64,000 nucleotides of DNA from Hermatobates lingyangjiaoensis. Its lineage: Eukaryota; Arthropoda; Insecta; Hemiptera; Hermatobatidae. Of this stretch, positions 44,301-56,200 are shown in pieces; the stretch's first letter is position 1; every line of letters begins with the position of its first letter. The notes beneath the pieces were generated by a model that had not been told where the DNA came from, made no database searches, and saw only the letters and a program-made list of their open reading frames with translations. Both the position numbers and the translations under genes were made by a program. The stretch lies in NCBI GenBank assembly GCA_026182355.1, contig JAPFBL010000068.1, positions 6,389,001 through 6,453,000 on the forward strand, read 5' to 3'.

Positions 44301-46625
44301 TCAAACCTTAATTATTTCAAATTGGCTGGCCGGTGGAAGAGACTCACCATTAGACGTAGGCTGAGAAGAGGCAAGCAATTGATTAATACTTCCAGAACCC
44401 GCTGTTGAAGGAACAACACTTGTTCCCGGTTGCAAGGTAGTTTGAAACTGTACAGGCACTATCGGCGTGAGAATAGTGGTAGTAGTAAATTGTCTGTTCA
44501 ATATATTTGAGGTAGATGTACTTGGAGGAAGGTATTGTCTGCTTGGGTCTGGTATATTGGATGCACTAAAGGGGGGAAATTGATTTTCTGGTTTTGGATA
44601 AAAATAGCCTTCAAAACTATTTGTACTTTCAGGAAACCTGATGTCTGGTACAGGATACTGATAACCTTGTGAGGAGCTTTTCAGTTCATTTATATTTGAT
44701 GAACTAGGATAAGTGAATTTTTTATCCTGATTTACATTTGGAAGTTGATTTGATGATTGTGGAATATTATAGTTTGGAGGTTCAGTAGTAGTAGTTGGAA
44801 TAGGAGTTGAAGGCACAAAACTAGTGGGCACGCCAGATTGTGGAAGTAATAAATTTTGTCCGTTAGACGGTTTCGGATACTTGTAACCAGTATTAGACAG
44901 AAGTGATGTTGCTTGGGAAGCAAAATTATTACTATCATATCCATTTGCAGGTGCTGGGCTCTGTGTGACACTTGGTCTCAGAGTTGTAGTTGAAACAGAA
45001 ACAAACTGATTGTTTGTTGGCCTCGGATATTCATAACCATTGGTAAGCACAGTTTTTGTTGAAGATGGTGAATACGGTGGCACATTTTCAAGTGGCGTGC
45101 TTGTAGTAATAACTGAAGGCACGGAAGGCAGCAGAGAAGAAGGATTAACATTTGATGGTTTAGGATAAAAGTATCCATTAATTTCTTCTCTCTGACTTGC
45201 ACTTAAAGCAACTGAAGAAGAACTGGGTTGCAGGATGGGTAGAGATATGACCTGAGAAAAACTATTCTGGCCGATTATTGGAGATATCAGTCTGTTTGGA
45301 GTAAGGCTACTTGCAATTTGGTACTGTGGCTTCATGAATGGAAAGCAAAATACTTGGTATGGATTGCTACACAAACTAGTAACAGCTGTGTTTGAACCAA
45401 TTATTTGTCCTGACATGAAAGGAGCCGGAGCAGCTGCAGAAGACAGAAATGAGTTACCTCCTTGAAGAATAGGTTGAGTAGTTGTATATACTGTACTTAA
45501 AGGAAGGGGAGACTCAGTACTTTTTATACCAAATGTTTCAAATATCTGACTAGCAGGTGTACTAGGAAATTCAAATTTAGTGTTACTTATACTATTTGAA
45601 TAAGGAGGTAAGTACGTGTTTGATAATGTTGGCGAGGGGGTTATGATGGCGCTAGGGCGTACAGTAGTTGTTGTAAATTGAGGTCTGTATGATGTCGGGC
45701 GTGCAGTTGTAGTTACTGTAGTTGGTGCTTGAGTTCTGAATGTAGTAGGTCTTGGAGTTGTTACTTGTTGTCTTCCAAAATTTTGAGGTTGTTGTGGTTG
45801 TCTGTAAGAGCTTGTTGGACGTGTTAATACTTGTTGCCTTATTGGAAAGTTTTGAAATTGTGGAATTGGGCGATATGTGGTAGTGGTTGGCCGTGTCGTA
45901 ACTGAAGGTCTTTTTGGAAACGTCTGGAACTGACTTGGTGGTGGAAATGTTGATGTAGATACTGTTGTAGGGACTGTAGGCAATCGAAGAATTTGCTGAG
46001 GTCTGACACTTTGAAATTTTATCGGTTGTCCTGTCTTGAAAACTTGGGTGTTGGAACCAGATTCAATGCGAATATCAATTCCATTTTTATTGTCTGGAGG
46101 TAAGTAACCATTATTAAGTTGTTTTGGGAACTGGAATGTACTTGATGGTTTTGGATAGAAATATCCATCACTATTCTGTCCTGCTCCAAAACGCTCCTCG
46201 GGAGTTACACTCTCAGCTAAGATGGCTGACCCTGATCGATTGGGAATAATTCTTGATTCCTTAGTATTGCTACTTTGTTGGCTAAGAACATTAGGTGGAA
46301 GTATTGCCCCTGGTCGCAAGTTCCCATCAATTCTTCTCCTCTTACCCGTAATTGGTTTACATAGAAAACTGTGAAAAGCATCATTGCACAGTTCTTCCAG
46401 AGTATGTTCTCTACCTTCGTAAGCCTGTTTCGCTTTAAACTCTGTAATGCTTGCGGGAGCTGCTGCAAGCGATCCTTGTCCACGGTTTGGTATAAACAGA
46501 GGATTACCTCTTGAGCTCTGACTAAGATCTCCTCGGCCAGATAACACCGCTTGTTTTTTCAGTTTTTCTCCAATGTCCGCAACTGCAGAACAGCAAAGAC
46601 CAGCGACCATTAGAATCACCTTCAT
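44301..46625 (-). CDS. Gene 2: secreted GYR/YLP-motif protein, Thr/Pro-rich, probably cuticular or extracellular matrix
   Basis: A single 774-codon open exon. A signal peptide (MKVILMVAGLCCSAVA, cleavage near residue 16) precedes a Pro/Ser/Thr-rich chain. GYR-type motifs of the form GYxYPxP occur at about 154, 484, 530, 580, 654 and 673. YLPP motifs occur at about 174, 338 and 698. Thr-rich mucin-like linkers (RPTTTTYRP, PTTVTTTARP) fill 220-325. Two Cys-pair motifs, C80-x8-C89 and C419-x7-C427, resemble each other. GYR and YLP motifs are known from insect secreted proteins of unclear function, so a structural extracellular role is inferred. An acceptor (tgttctag) lies three bases before ATG, so a leader exon is expected. 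The end is at TGA, although AAG|GTTTGA there could also act as a weak donor. Confidence 0.85.
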   Translation of the reverse strand: MKVILMVAGLCCSAVADIGEKLKKQAVLSGRGDLSQSSRGNPLFIPNRGQGSLAAAPASITEFKAKQAYEGREHTLEELCNDAFHSFLCKPITGKRRRIDGNLRPGAILPPNVLSQQSSNTKESRIIPNRSGSAILAESVTPEERFGAGQNSDGYFYPKPSSTFQFPKQLNNGYLPPDNKNGIDIRIESGSNTQVFKTGQPIKFQSVRPQQILRLPTVPTTVSTSTFPPPSQFQTFPKRPSVTTRPTTTTYRPIPQFQNFPIRQQVLTRPTSSYRQPQQPQNFGRQQVTTPRPTTFRTQAPTTVTTTARPTSYRPQFTTTTVRPSAIITPSPTLSNTYLPPYSNSISNTKFEFPSTPASQIFETFGIKSTESPLPLSTVYTTTQPILQGGNSFLSSAAAPAPFMSGQIIGSNTAVTSLCSNPYQVFCFPFMKPQYQIASSLTPNRLISPIIGQNSFSQVISLPILQPSSSSVALSASQREEINGYFYPKPSNVNPSSLLPSVPSVITTSTPLENVPPYSPSSTKTVLTNGYEYPRPTNNQFVSVSTTTLRPSVTQSPAPANGYDSNNFASQATSLLSNTGYKYPKPSNGQNLLLPQSGVPTSFVPSTPIPTTTTEPPNYNIPQSSNQLPNVNQDKKFTYPSSSNINELKSSSQGYQYPVPDIRFPESTNSFEGYFYPKPENQFPPFSASNIPDPSRQYLPPSTSTSNILNRQFTTTTILTPIVPVQFQTTLQPGTSVVPSTAGSGSINQLLASSQPTSNGESLPPASQFEIIKV

Positions 46626-46630
46626 TATCT
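46626..46630 (-). promoter_or_regulatory. 3' splice acceptor just upstream of gene 2 start codon
   Basis: A pyrimidine-rich tract ending in tgttctag, then ATA and ATG. It implies a noncoding first exon further upstream (above 46.7 kb), possibly separated by the PLE insertion at 47.3-48.7 kb. Confidence 0.5.
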
Positions 46631-47267
46631 AGAACAAATAAAATACCTCATAAATAATTTTCTAATTCCAGCATTATTCAATAGTAACAGTTTACAAAAA
46701 TTTTCAACAGTAATTTTATAATCAAAGTAAATCAGGAATATAATTTGAAATAGTCACGAAAACCAGTTTTATGACTACTAAAATGAGGTTAAAATAAAGT
46801 TAAAACTTATTTGTATATTTCAAAAATATCGTTAGTTATATAATAAAGCTCGATTTGTGTATTTGTGGTTGCCTCACTGCTTGTGAGACATTTACATAAC
46901 GAAAGATATTAGAATATACATACAAGTTAATAGAAAATTCTTATAAAAATATTCTAAGAAAGACGTTATTGGTCCCAAATCTCTAAATATTCCAATTAAA
47001 GAGAGAATAATTCCTATCTAATATTTAAAGAGGTTCAAAATGGATGGTTTGAAATGGTATCTAAATGTGTGATTTAAAAACATTTTAGTCCATAAACTGA
47101 AACGAATAATGCCTATTTGAAATGAACTATTTATCCATAGCTCTATGTTATACATGAGAAATTATGTACATTTTTTTAAGATAAACAATGGAAATAGCTC
47201 TAATTCCATTATCTAATACATTAGCTCCCAACAGTACCTCCATTACAATAGTTGCCATCCATCCCAT
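46631..47267. other. AT-rich stretch upstream of gene 2
   Basis: Mostly AT-rich. From about 47,180 a segment open on both strands leads into the PLE. Confidence 0.45.
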
Positions 47268-47291
47268 GTTAAAAAGTCTATACCTCGATCC

Positions 47292-48095
47292 TTGTCCCTC
47301 CGTATTCACAATATCTGCAATAATCTCCAAGACCGCAGACATCACCTTAACCTCTTAAAGGACAAATTTTCTGAACGAGGCTATCCTCGCTCCTTCATTG
47401 ATAGTCGTGTTTTACCGGCTGACATCTCCCACCAACCCAGACCCAAGAGGGATAGAAGTAACGCTTCCTTCTTCCTGACAACCTACTTCCCTGGCGCTTA
47501 TAAGCTTCGTGCTGTTATTAAGGAGTCTTTTCCGATTCTGTCTACTTCTACTTCTACTTCTTCCATCTTTAATCACCCCCCTTCTATTTCCTACCGTAAA
47601 CCTGCCAATCTAAAAAGCATTTTCTCTCATATTTCCCCTCAGCCTTCCAATCCTGTTCCTGGAATGAAACAATGTGGACGCCGTGGCTGTCAAACTTGCC
47701 TGATTGTTAATCCTAATCCTTCCTTCGATTCCCCTCTCCACCATAGTTCCTACCCGGTTCAGGTCAATTCCTCCTGTACCTCGAGCAACTGTGTTTACCG
47801 ACTGGATTGCACTCAGTGTGACTCCTTTTACGTTGGCTTAACTTCTAATAAGTTGAGCCTTCGTATGAATGGTCATAGGGCTTCAGTCGGTCAACGCAGT
47901 AACTATCCTGTAGCCATCCATGCGAACTCGCATGGACTCAGTTTCAATGACTGTTTCAGGGTTCAGATCCTGAAACAGATCCCCGAATCCAACAATAAAG
48001 TTACCCTAAGAGCTTCAGAGGAGGCATACATATGCTTACTTGATGCTCGCTCTTCCCCGGACTCAACCTCAACCGATAATTTATTTATGATTTAT
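47292..48095 (+). pseudogene. PLE linker and GIY-YIG endonuclease (second lineage), 5' truncated
   Basis: An open frame with LLKDKFSERGYPRSFIDS, FFLTTYFPGAYKLRAVIKES, a Cys cluster QCGRRGCQTC, a CVYRLDCTQC entry, FYVGLTSNKLSLRMNGHRA (YVG plus Arg) and RASEEAYICLLDARSSPD, where the Glu of the GIY-YIG core lies. The frame then runs into TTTA repeats. The QCGRRGCQTC cluster before the GIY-YIG core is the family-type Cys motif seen in several PLE lineages. Confidence 0.8.
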
Positions 48096-48379
48096 TTATT
48101 TATTTATTATTTTTTATTTATTTTTTATTTATTATTTTTTATTTATTTATTTATTATTTTTTATTTTACTTTTTATTTATTATTTTTATTAATTTTAATT
48201 TGATTTATCTACTTTTTTATAATTTTTTATAGTTATAATTTTTACTCGTTCCTTTTACGTCTTAATTTGGCTCTTCATTTCCTTCCCTCCCTTCCCCCGC
48301 GTGGTGGTAAGTGGTGGGGTACTGGCTGCGGTTTCCGAGTTCAGTACCGCCCTGTCTTCCTGCGGGACTCTTCGCTCTT

Positions 48380-48430
48380 CGCACCTCCTGATGACGACGA
48401 TTGTCGAAATATCGATGTGAGTTATGTCTG
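48380..48430 (+). ncRNA. Hammerhead-like core in the PLE tail
   Basis: CTGATGA (48,388-48,394), a short GAC/GTC stem II, and GAAA (48,406-48,409). CTC before the core can pair with GAG at about 48,419-48,421. The base at the position before the predicted cleavage site is G rather than U, so cleavage by this copy is doubtful. Confidence 0.3.
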
Positions 48431-48494
48431 TGTCTTTCTGTGTGTTTCCTTCGTTTTTTATTTTATTGTAAAAAAGTCCGCTGGACCGTTTCTT

Positions 48495-48504
<10 letters not shown>

Positions 48505-48536
<32 letters not shown>

Positions 48537-48537
48537 G
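48505..48537. repeat. (TA)n microsatellite
   Basis: A TA run separating the PLE end from foldback copy G. Confidence 0.9.
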
Positions 48538-48540
48538 CAT

Positions 48541-48690
48541 ATAAATGATCAAACCAGTTGGGTTTTGACTCTGACGAAGACGGCTTATTTCGGTTGATGG
48601 ATCTTAGTCTTCTTTTCCCATTTCATGCTGTGGTGTGACCATTGATTCTTATTTCACGTGTTTATGTGAAATCTTCATATATATATATAC
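48541..48690 (+). mobile_element. Hammerhead-like foldback repeat, copy G (forward arm)
   Basis: A forward arm with CTGACGA at 48,571-48,577, a mutated GATG in place of GAAA, AGATCT-like and AGTC blocks, the terminal hairpin with CACGTG and GTGAAA, and a closing TA run. Confidence 0.65.
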
Positions 48691-50486
48691 TGTAAAAATG
48701 TGTATGTTTCTCTTCTTATGTTTTTAGGTGAATTCATAATATAAATTAATGGTGCAATGTGAATGTCATGTTAATTAATAACTATTAAAAAGAGATCTTT
48801 ACAACATTATCAAATTTCTTTTCTAGTCCACCCAAATATTTTTAACAAGAGATGATCAAAATACATCTATTGTAAAAAATAATAATAGAATAATCATGAC
48901 TTGAATTACATATTTTGTCTGTTTCTATCAAACAATTTACTACAATTAAACTGAATTTAATAGAGTTGCAATAGATAGACCTCTTGTATATTTGGGAAAG
49001 GAATATATATTGTTTTTACAGTGCAACGGCTTTTCGTTTTACTTTACATTATGCGGTTTTGAAATGAAAGTTTCATTGGGCGGATTATAAATATGTCAAG
49101 CTTTGCAGATTTGATGAAAGATAAATGACAGAATGACAAATCTGCGCGCCTATCCTGTCATTATTGTTTTTTTTTTTTTTTTTTTTGATGCAAACCAGGA
49201 AATCTTCTGTAGAATGCGCCATAATATCTTCTAATATTATCAACACAAACTTATGCATAATTCACTTTAATTTATACACCTAGTAATTAATGTCTAATAT
49301 ATGCCTGATGTTTGAAAGATAGACCAGACCTGTAGTTCTAAAACTAATTAAAGTTAACAGCTCGTTAATGAATGCATCATTTATGAATTATATGCGTATT
49401 TTGCGTAATGAGCTTGAACTCAGAGTTTCACAAAAAATATGTTTTTACGAGTTCTCTGTAGAACTTATTCTTCTATAACATATATAACCTCATAGGAAAA
49501 TGTTCTTTTTGAATGACTTTATAGTAAATTCGTAAATACAAACCTATTTAAAATTATTATTCTTTGCAAATTATATTCCGAACATTGTTTTAGACATATT
49601 TTAAGCTCTCATGTCCTTAAAAAAACAATTAAATAAAATGTGTTGTATTTTTTTAAATTTTATAAAGAAATTTTGTTATTAATACCGGTATTTTTACCTC
49701 AATATTTATATTTCAATACTCTACGTTAGATAACAGAAAAAATAGATACACTAGTAGTTTAAACAAAGAAACCTTGTCAAATTATTATTGTTATTTTTTT
49801 TTGTCAATCTAAAGCAGGAAAAATCATTGATTAAAACAACAACCAAAACACAGTTTATTTTTTACATATACTCGTAGCAGTAGGTATTGATCGTACTCAA
49901 GAAATTCGTATACTAATAAATTTGACGAAGTAGTCTTTAAAAGAAGATTCAGGGTCACAATGGAGAGAGCCAAATTAACATATGTAGTATCTTTAAAAAA
50001 AAAATACTTTCACAAATTTTGGAACATATTAGTTCATACAGTTAAGTATATTACGAATTTAGGTTATGTTCTTCGTTTTTTTTTTCGTTATATATTGATT
50101 TCTTCATTTTTTATAGCCCAATTATCGTTCAATACTTTAAATAATGTTCCTTTGGAAATAATGACTTAAGTCACATTATAAAATCTGCGAATTCTCTTCC
50201 TTTCAAATGTCAGATATGAATTTGACTTATTTGTTATTCATAGTTATATCATAGGGGCCAGCTTGTGACCTAGGTGTGTTCTCTTCTGGGACGGTCATTC
50301 TGCCTACCCTATTCGTAACCTTAGTTAATAATATTTATAAATAAATAATATTGATTTATAAACCAATAAGCGTTTGTTGTCATTTTCTAGTCTTAGAAAC
50401 AAGTAATATTCTACGATGATAAACTGTAAAAATTGTAGTGTTTCACTACCTCAAATTATTAATACTATGTATATTTTGCTAGACAA
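48691..50486. other. AT-rich stretch, nothing firm
   Basis: Contains a T20-type run near 49,149. The small open frame at 49,960-50,169 is AT-driven. No element recognised. Confidence 0.5.
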
Positions 50487-50819
50487 ACAGTGCCGCGATG
50501 GGAAACAAATTGGGAGGAATCTTCTAAAGGCCTTTTAAGAAAGGAATGTTTTCCTAGTATAAAACAAAGATTATCCATGAAACATTTCCAAATAAACTAT
50601 AAACTATCCCAATACATGACAGGACATGGGCCATTTAAAGAATACCTGAGCAGGTTGAAACTAGCTCCTAGTCCATCATGCCCATGCAACGCGGAGACAC
50701 CTCACTCTCCTAGACACTTGGTGTATGAGTGCTGTTTGAGGGAACCACAAAGACTGGCTCTCATACGTAAGATCTTGGTTTGTGGAGAGGAGTGGCCCGT
50801 TAGGCCTTCCTCATAATTA
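50487..50819 (+). mobile_element. LINE (non-LTR retrotransposon) ORF2 C-terminal fragment
   Basis: The open frame encodes SIKQRLSMKHFQINYKLSQY, MTGHGPFKEYLSRL, a zinc-knuckle-like Cys/His cluster (PSCPCNAETPHSPRHLVYEC) and EEWPVRPSS. This combination is the C-terminal region after RT or RNase H in non-LTR elements of the R1/I/Jockey type. It is 5' truncated, as expected for a LINE copy, and ends in an AT-rich tail. Confidence 0.75.
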
Positions 50820-52289
50820 AAAAAACGTTACTATAAAGAAATTGTAAAATTTTTGTACAGTATAGACATTTAAGAAAAAATATTAAATGTTGAATTATGA
50901 ATGTAAAATAAGTTAAAATAAGTATTTTGTAGTGTTAATGAAAGAAGTATTGTGTACAATTTGACGATGAAGCACGTAATACACAGTGGAACATGATGGA
51001 ATAAAATACAAAATAAAAAAAAACTATGTATATTATGTTACCATAAAGATAAAATCAACTAATATAATGATGAAGAAATAAGATAAAAGAAATCATTTTT
51101 AGTTTTTTTTGGGACGTTTCAAAGTATTGGTGTAGTTGTTTGTAATATGAAATATATGAGATGTAGAACATTCAAGCTGATGAATAACTTTTTCTTCATG
51201 CTAGTTTATTTTGCTCAAAAAAAAAAAAATACATTTCTAGATCATGTAGTACCTGTTCTTATTTCTAAGAATACTTCATAACTTATAAATCATAAATTCA
51301 AATCAATGTTTTCAAACAAAGTCGTTATTTAAATTTAACAAGTTAAATAGCCTGAAAGTTGGATGTTTACATTTAACCAGGGTTCAAAGCATGGTTCTTA
51401 TGACCATGGCCTTTTCCAAAGGTCTATAAACTCATGTATGCTGCATCTGGGTCATGATTTTGAGTCAGGAGTTATGTAAATCCAATTAAGAATCATTTGT
51501 GATCATTCTTCACTTCTGATTGTTGGTTGAGAAGATGTCATGAGGTAGATATAGAAATATTTTTATTTCAAAAAACTGACTCTTAGACTGTAGATGGCAT
51601 CTTCATCTATAAACATATCTGAACAGGTAAAAATTAATTGCATTTTTATTCTAAATACAGGGCAAAGAGTCACTACTGTTATTTCTAGACAGACGTGCCT
51701 TTGTGGTATATTAAAGCCAGTTTATTTATCTTTTTCATATCTTATGGAAACCACACTATCGGTGCATATGATGTAATCAGTCACATCACAGCAGTTAGAG
51801 CGAAAGTAAAGATAAGTGATTAAGACCTCAAGTTCAAGGAAACACTTGGCTCTCACTGCTTGGTGGCTTCAGCTCTCAAGTAAACCCCAAGGTCTTGTAA
51901 CACGCAGACACTATATATTGTCCTTCAAGCCAGTGGATAGAGCTGAATAAAACAAGTTAAAGTTCCTTCAGAACTAAGTCAAATTTGGGTTTGTACTGGC
52001 TTTGAATTAAAAGTGTTAAAAGTTTTTTCTACTTGTCCATGAGATTAGTCGGTTTCTCTGAGGGAATTTTTTTTTCTGGGATAGAGTATTTTCAATATTT
52101 TTTCATTATTCGCGATGAGTCTTTGTGGCCTCCACTGCTTGCTATTTGAGTGTGATGGTTAAACAAACGACACTTGATAGGAGACATCACCTCCGTTATT
52201 ATGATTTAGGTTTTTCAATAACCTTGCTCAGTTTCTTCAGTCTTTTTGATTACCTAGTAGTTCATATTCCAGGTGGCTGTTCCTGTATT
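50820..52289. other. AT-rich stretch, nothing recognised
   Basis: No sustained frame or known element. The first 100-200 bases may be the LINE 3' tail. Confidence 0.45.
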
Positions 52290-53260
52290 GCATGTTAAAA
52301 TTTATTTTTGTGATTGGCTGCCTCTTCACGCATTGCGACGGCACAATCGGTTGTTGTAGCCATGGAATCACCTCTTGAGTTACTCGTACTTTTGTTATCT
52401 ACTTCATCTGCCATCTGGAGTACAAAGTTTTGATTACACCGCTACAAAATACAAATATGTATTGCCGCTATGTTGACGATTGTTTCATCGCCGTGAAAAC
52501 CACAGAAAAATCTACAATCTTCAAATTATTTTGGAACAAAATCCTTTCATAAATTTGTCAATCATCTTTCCATCCTTAACAAAATTCATTTTATGGTTTT
52601 CAATCATTCTAAGATAGGTTTTATCACCAAACAAACAAATTTTGATATATACTAAAGCTTTTATACTGTATCGTTTCTCAACTACCAGAATGATGTCCAA
52701 GTGCTACAAAAACAATACTGTCCAAGCCCTCATTCAAAGAACTTTCAAGATATTCCCTCTTGGCAGTTATTCTATCAAGACCTAACGATAAAAGCATGTA
52801 AAGAAGCATTAATAAACATGGGTATCAAAACAGATTATTTAACAAGCTATTAAGGCACTAATTAAAAACGAAAAATACACAAAAGGAAAAAACTAGATCT
52901 ACAAACAATACTCAAGATCTTTATTATTAAAATCAATCCACTGATAGTTGCAAGATGGATCAGTGAATTTTAAAAAGCATCATTCAGAACAAGGTGAATG
53001 CACCAACTCCGAAGACCAATAGCACTCATCATACACTACCAACAATCAGAAGCTTTATAATGAGAAATAGCAATCGGCTCAAGGACTTTCCGATAAGTAA
53101 CCTGGCCTGGTGTACGAAAACACTTCCGAATAGGGGACTGTGAATGACGCAACAATACGTGCAATGACATGATAACCACTTCTCTTTCCCGGAGACTAAC
53201 TGTGCATATAGCCACAAGTGTTCCAAAAAACTATGCAGAATTTACCCAAGAAAGCCTATA
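52290..53260 (+). mobile_element. Decayed Penelope-like element: RT palm to GIY-YIG remnants
   Basis: Broken plus-strand frames show AMESPLELL (decayed MGSPLSP-type RT motif) near 52,360, then YCRYVDDCFIAVKTTEKS near 52,465-52,520, which contains the YVDD catalytic motif. Linker remnants lie near 52,700-52,960. A LVYENTSE-type entry and an NTC/MT-LSRRLTVHIA-type stretch near 53,105-53,220 are what is left of the GIY-YIG domain. Many stops and frameshifts make it an old copy. Confidence 0.7.
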
Positions 53261-56200
53261 TATAAACACATATATAAACTCTCTCCTTTTTGTGTTTTTA
53301 ATAAAATACCAAAATTAGGCAAATGCTTATGCAGTCAAAGCCGTTGCAAAAAAATCAATTATTAATTTATATAAACATTAATAAGAAGTTATAACTATTG
53401 AAAAATGTACTTTTGTCCCATAAACTTTCTAGTTAACTTTTGAAAAAAATAGTTGAAGATAAGACAATTTTTTTATAAAATGAAAGCAGTTTCTTTTGAT
53501 ATTAAGTTCATCCTGAAAGTGTATTTTTATAAACTGATGTGTTTTATTCTGATTGTGACAAAAGTTCAAAACTTTTTACTGTAATGCTTTATTAGAATTT
53601 GTTCAAAGGATAATTATTCATACTGATGCACAATTTTTCTTAACTAAGCAATTTCAAAAGTTAGATTATTCTAACAATCTAGCTATTTATAAGAAAAATT
53701 GAAATGCTTGGTAATTGAAGGTTATGGTTTTCATAGAAACCTGGGAGAAAACTGAGTTATTTTTTAAACATCTACGTATTACTTTTAGCCTTTTCGCCCA
53801 TAATACAAGAGAAAAGGTAGATCCTTATTTATTTAAAACCTTCCTTTTTATAAGGGCTTCAAGGTTGACTTTTTGTTGTAATTATAAATTTATCTTTCAC
53901 AATATCTTTAGAGCAGGCATTTTTTAGAAGTACAAATATTAAATAAAACGATTTTCTCCAAGAGACGGTGTGAAAAAAATTTTCATAATATATATTGAAA
54001 ATTAGTATGAATGTTGGAAAAACCAACATTATAATCAAACTTTAGTTCATGAAAATTGCTAGATCACTTCAGATGTATACCTTTTGGCGAATTTTCATCA
54101 CCACAAGCAAATTGCCTAACCAGAAGCTCAGTGAATTGTGGTAAGCTTTTATTATACACACAAAACATTTAGATCTGTCAAAATCTCGAGATGAAATTTT
54201 TCATGATTACTCTACATTACTTATAGTAAAGCCAAACATTTGGAGTGAGTGGCCAACTCTAACAGTTTAACATATTATAAAATTGTTAAATTGAGGTCCT
54301 CAATCTCATTATACTGTATGCTAATCCGGTACAATGTTTCAATATACAGTATATTGAAACTAAAATCAACATCAGATTCTAAATTATTTTATGATATTCA
54401 TAAATGAACGAAGAGAAATACTTCCTGCTTCTATAGTATTCGTTGATTTGACAAAAACCACTTTCCTCTCCACAGCAACTAGCTCCAGTATTTAGCGGGC
54501 GGAAACATATCAATTTCTTACTAATCTATCAATTTGTATAAATTTTTATTTTTTAAAAATGAACACAATAATGTTTATGAGAGTTAATTAGACTTAATGT
54601 TTTTTTTCTTTTATATTTAGTTGTGATAAATGTTGCTGACAGTCATAAAGGTAGATTGTTTAATATAAGGTTATTTTTTGTGGTTATGGATAACCACAGT
54701 AATTGCCATTAAGGAGGTGTGGTGATATATGACTGAGATAAACACTTGTGTTTATGGCTAATATTTTGATTTATTATAAAGATATGTTATTTCTATTATT
54801 AATTTATAATACTCCTGGGCAGACTTATTTCCATCTCGTTAACCTGTTCGTTACGTCTAATGGTTCTTTTTATTTTAAGCAAGATCTAACATAATACTAA
54901 AACAACTTACTGAAATTTGTACACTGACGAGTATGTAAAGTGTATGAACAACAAAAATGTTATGTATATAAAATATTACCAACAAATTGGATACGAATTT
55001 AAAATTGCATTTATACAACTTAGATTCGTTCAATAAAATTAAGAATATTATTGCTGACATGTTCTGAGGAGTATTCTCAAGCCTGTTTTTGAAAATTCCT
55101 CGTCAAAGATACCTACATTAAGATTATCCCAAATTAAACCCTCTCTATGCAGAGCTTGACGTAACTATATGTTCTACTAAGCTTACGAACAGTTTACCAT
55201 ATTTCATAGCAGATATTTATGTCACCATACGATGTAGTGTTGTCTCTGTTTCTAGTTGTCTCTGTTATTTTGCTTTACACGAGTGCTTTGCGTGTCACTT
55301 AAAGTCCTTAAGGAACCTATGTGACTACATCATTTAATTCATTAAACTATATCCTTTACTTTATTTCTTTTAAGTTGTCTTTCGCACATATATGTTCTCA
55401 TGTAACTCAGAATTTTAATTAGGAAAAATTGAAATATATGTTCACAAATTTTATATAATGTTTTTTTTCTAATAAAGTACATATTTTTACACCTAGAATT
55501 GATTAAGATTATTAACATTAATAATGCATATTCTAATTTAAAGAATATTACAAACGTTTGGAATAGCCAATTTTATATCTTTGTAATTTTTCATCAATTT
55601 CGTTTAATTATGTATTATAATGAATGGAATATTAAAGAAAATTCGTAAAAATTGAAAAGTAATTAATAGCCTAATGTACCAGAATATATTTAGAGTTTTC
55701 ATTTAATATTTTTATGTATATTAATATTTTATAAAGGTTCACTTCAAAAAAATGCATTCATTCTTTAAAATAGTCTAATTTCTTCTTTTTGTTTGTGTTT
55801 TACATTTAATGAATTATTTTTCAAAGAATTTGATTAGTATTCCAAACCTAATGAAATACAAACATTTTTACTTTAAAAGAAATATCAATAAAATAAACAT
55901 CGGCAATCTATTTATGCTTATCAATACTCAATTTATTCATTTATCTCTACAAGAATACTTAATGAACACAATAGTAGAATACAATATACTTTTTATGAAT
56001 TCCAGGGAATACTTTTTGTATTTTTAAATAAATTACAAACTCAAGGTGCAACCAACTCTTCTCTTTCAATTTATATTATGCCTATAATTTTAAATGCTAA
56101 TGCATGTTGAATGCTTTGAAAGTACATCTGTATTTATATTACATCATTGGAAGCAGTAAAACAAACTTTAGGGCAATAAAAGTTGTAAAAAAAATCTAGA

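Larger units (their letters stand above)
47268..48505 (+). mobile_element. Penelope-like element of a second lineage: linker, GIY-YIG domain, 3' region
   Basis: The plus strand carries the RT-endonuclease linker and GIY-YIG domain, then a (TTTA)-rich low-complexity tract (48,080-48,230), a GC-richer tail (48,270-48,400), a hammerhead-like core and a terminal GTCCGCTGGACC hairpin leading into (TA)n. It is 5' truncated, with no RT palm. Protein sequence and tail differ clearly from the 41-kb element, so it is another PLE family. Confidence 0.8.

Noticed and set aside
47148..47345. Minus-strand frame overlapping the start of the 47-kb PLE
   Set aside because: It looks like the antisense of element sequence; no splice context and no recognised family.
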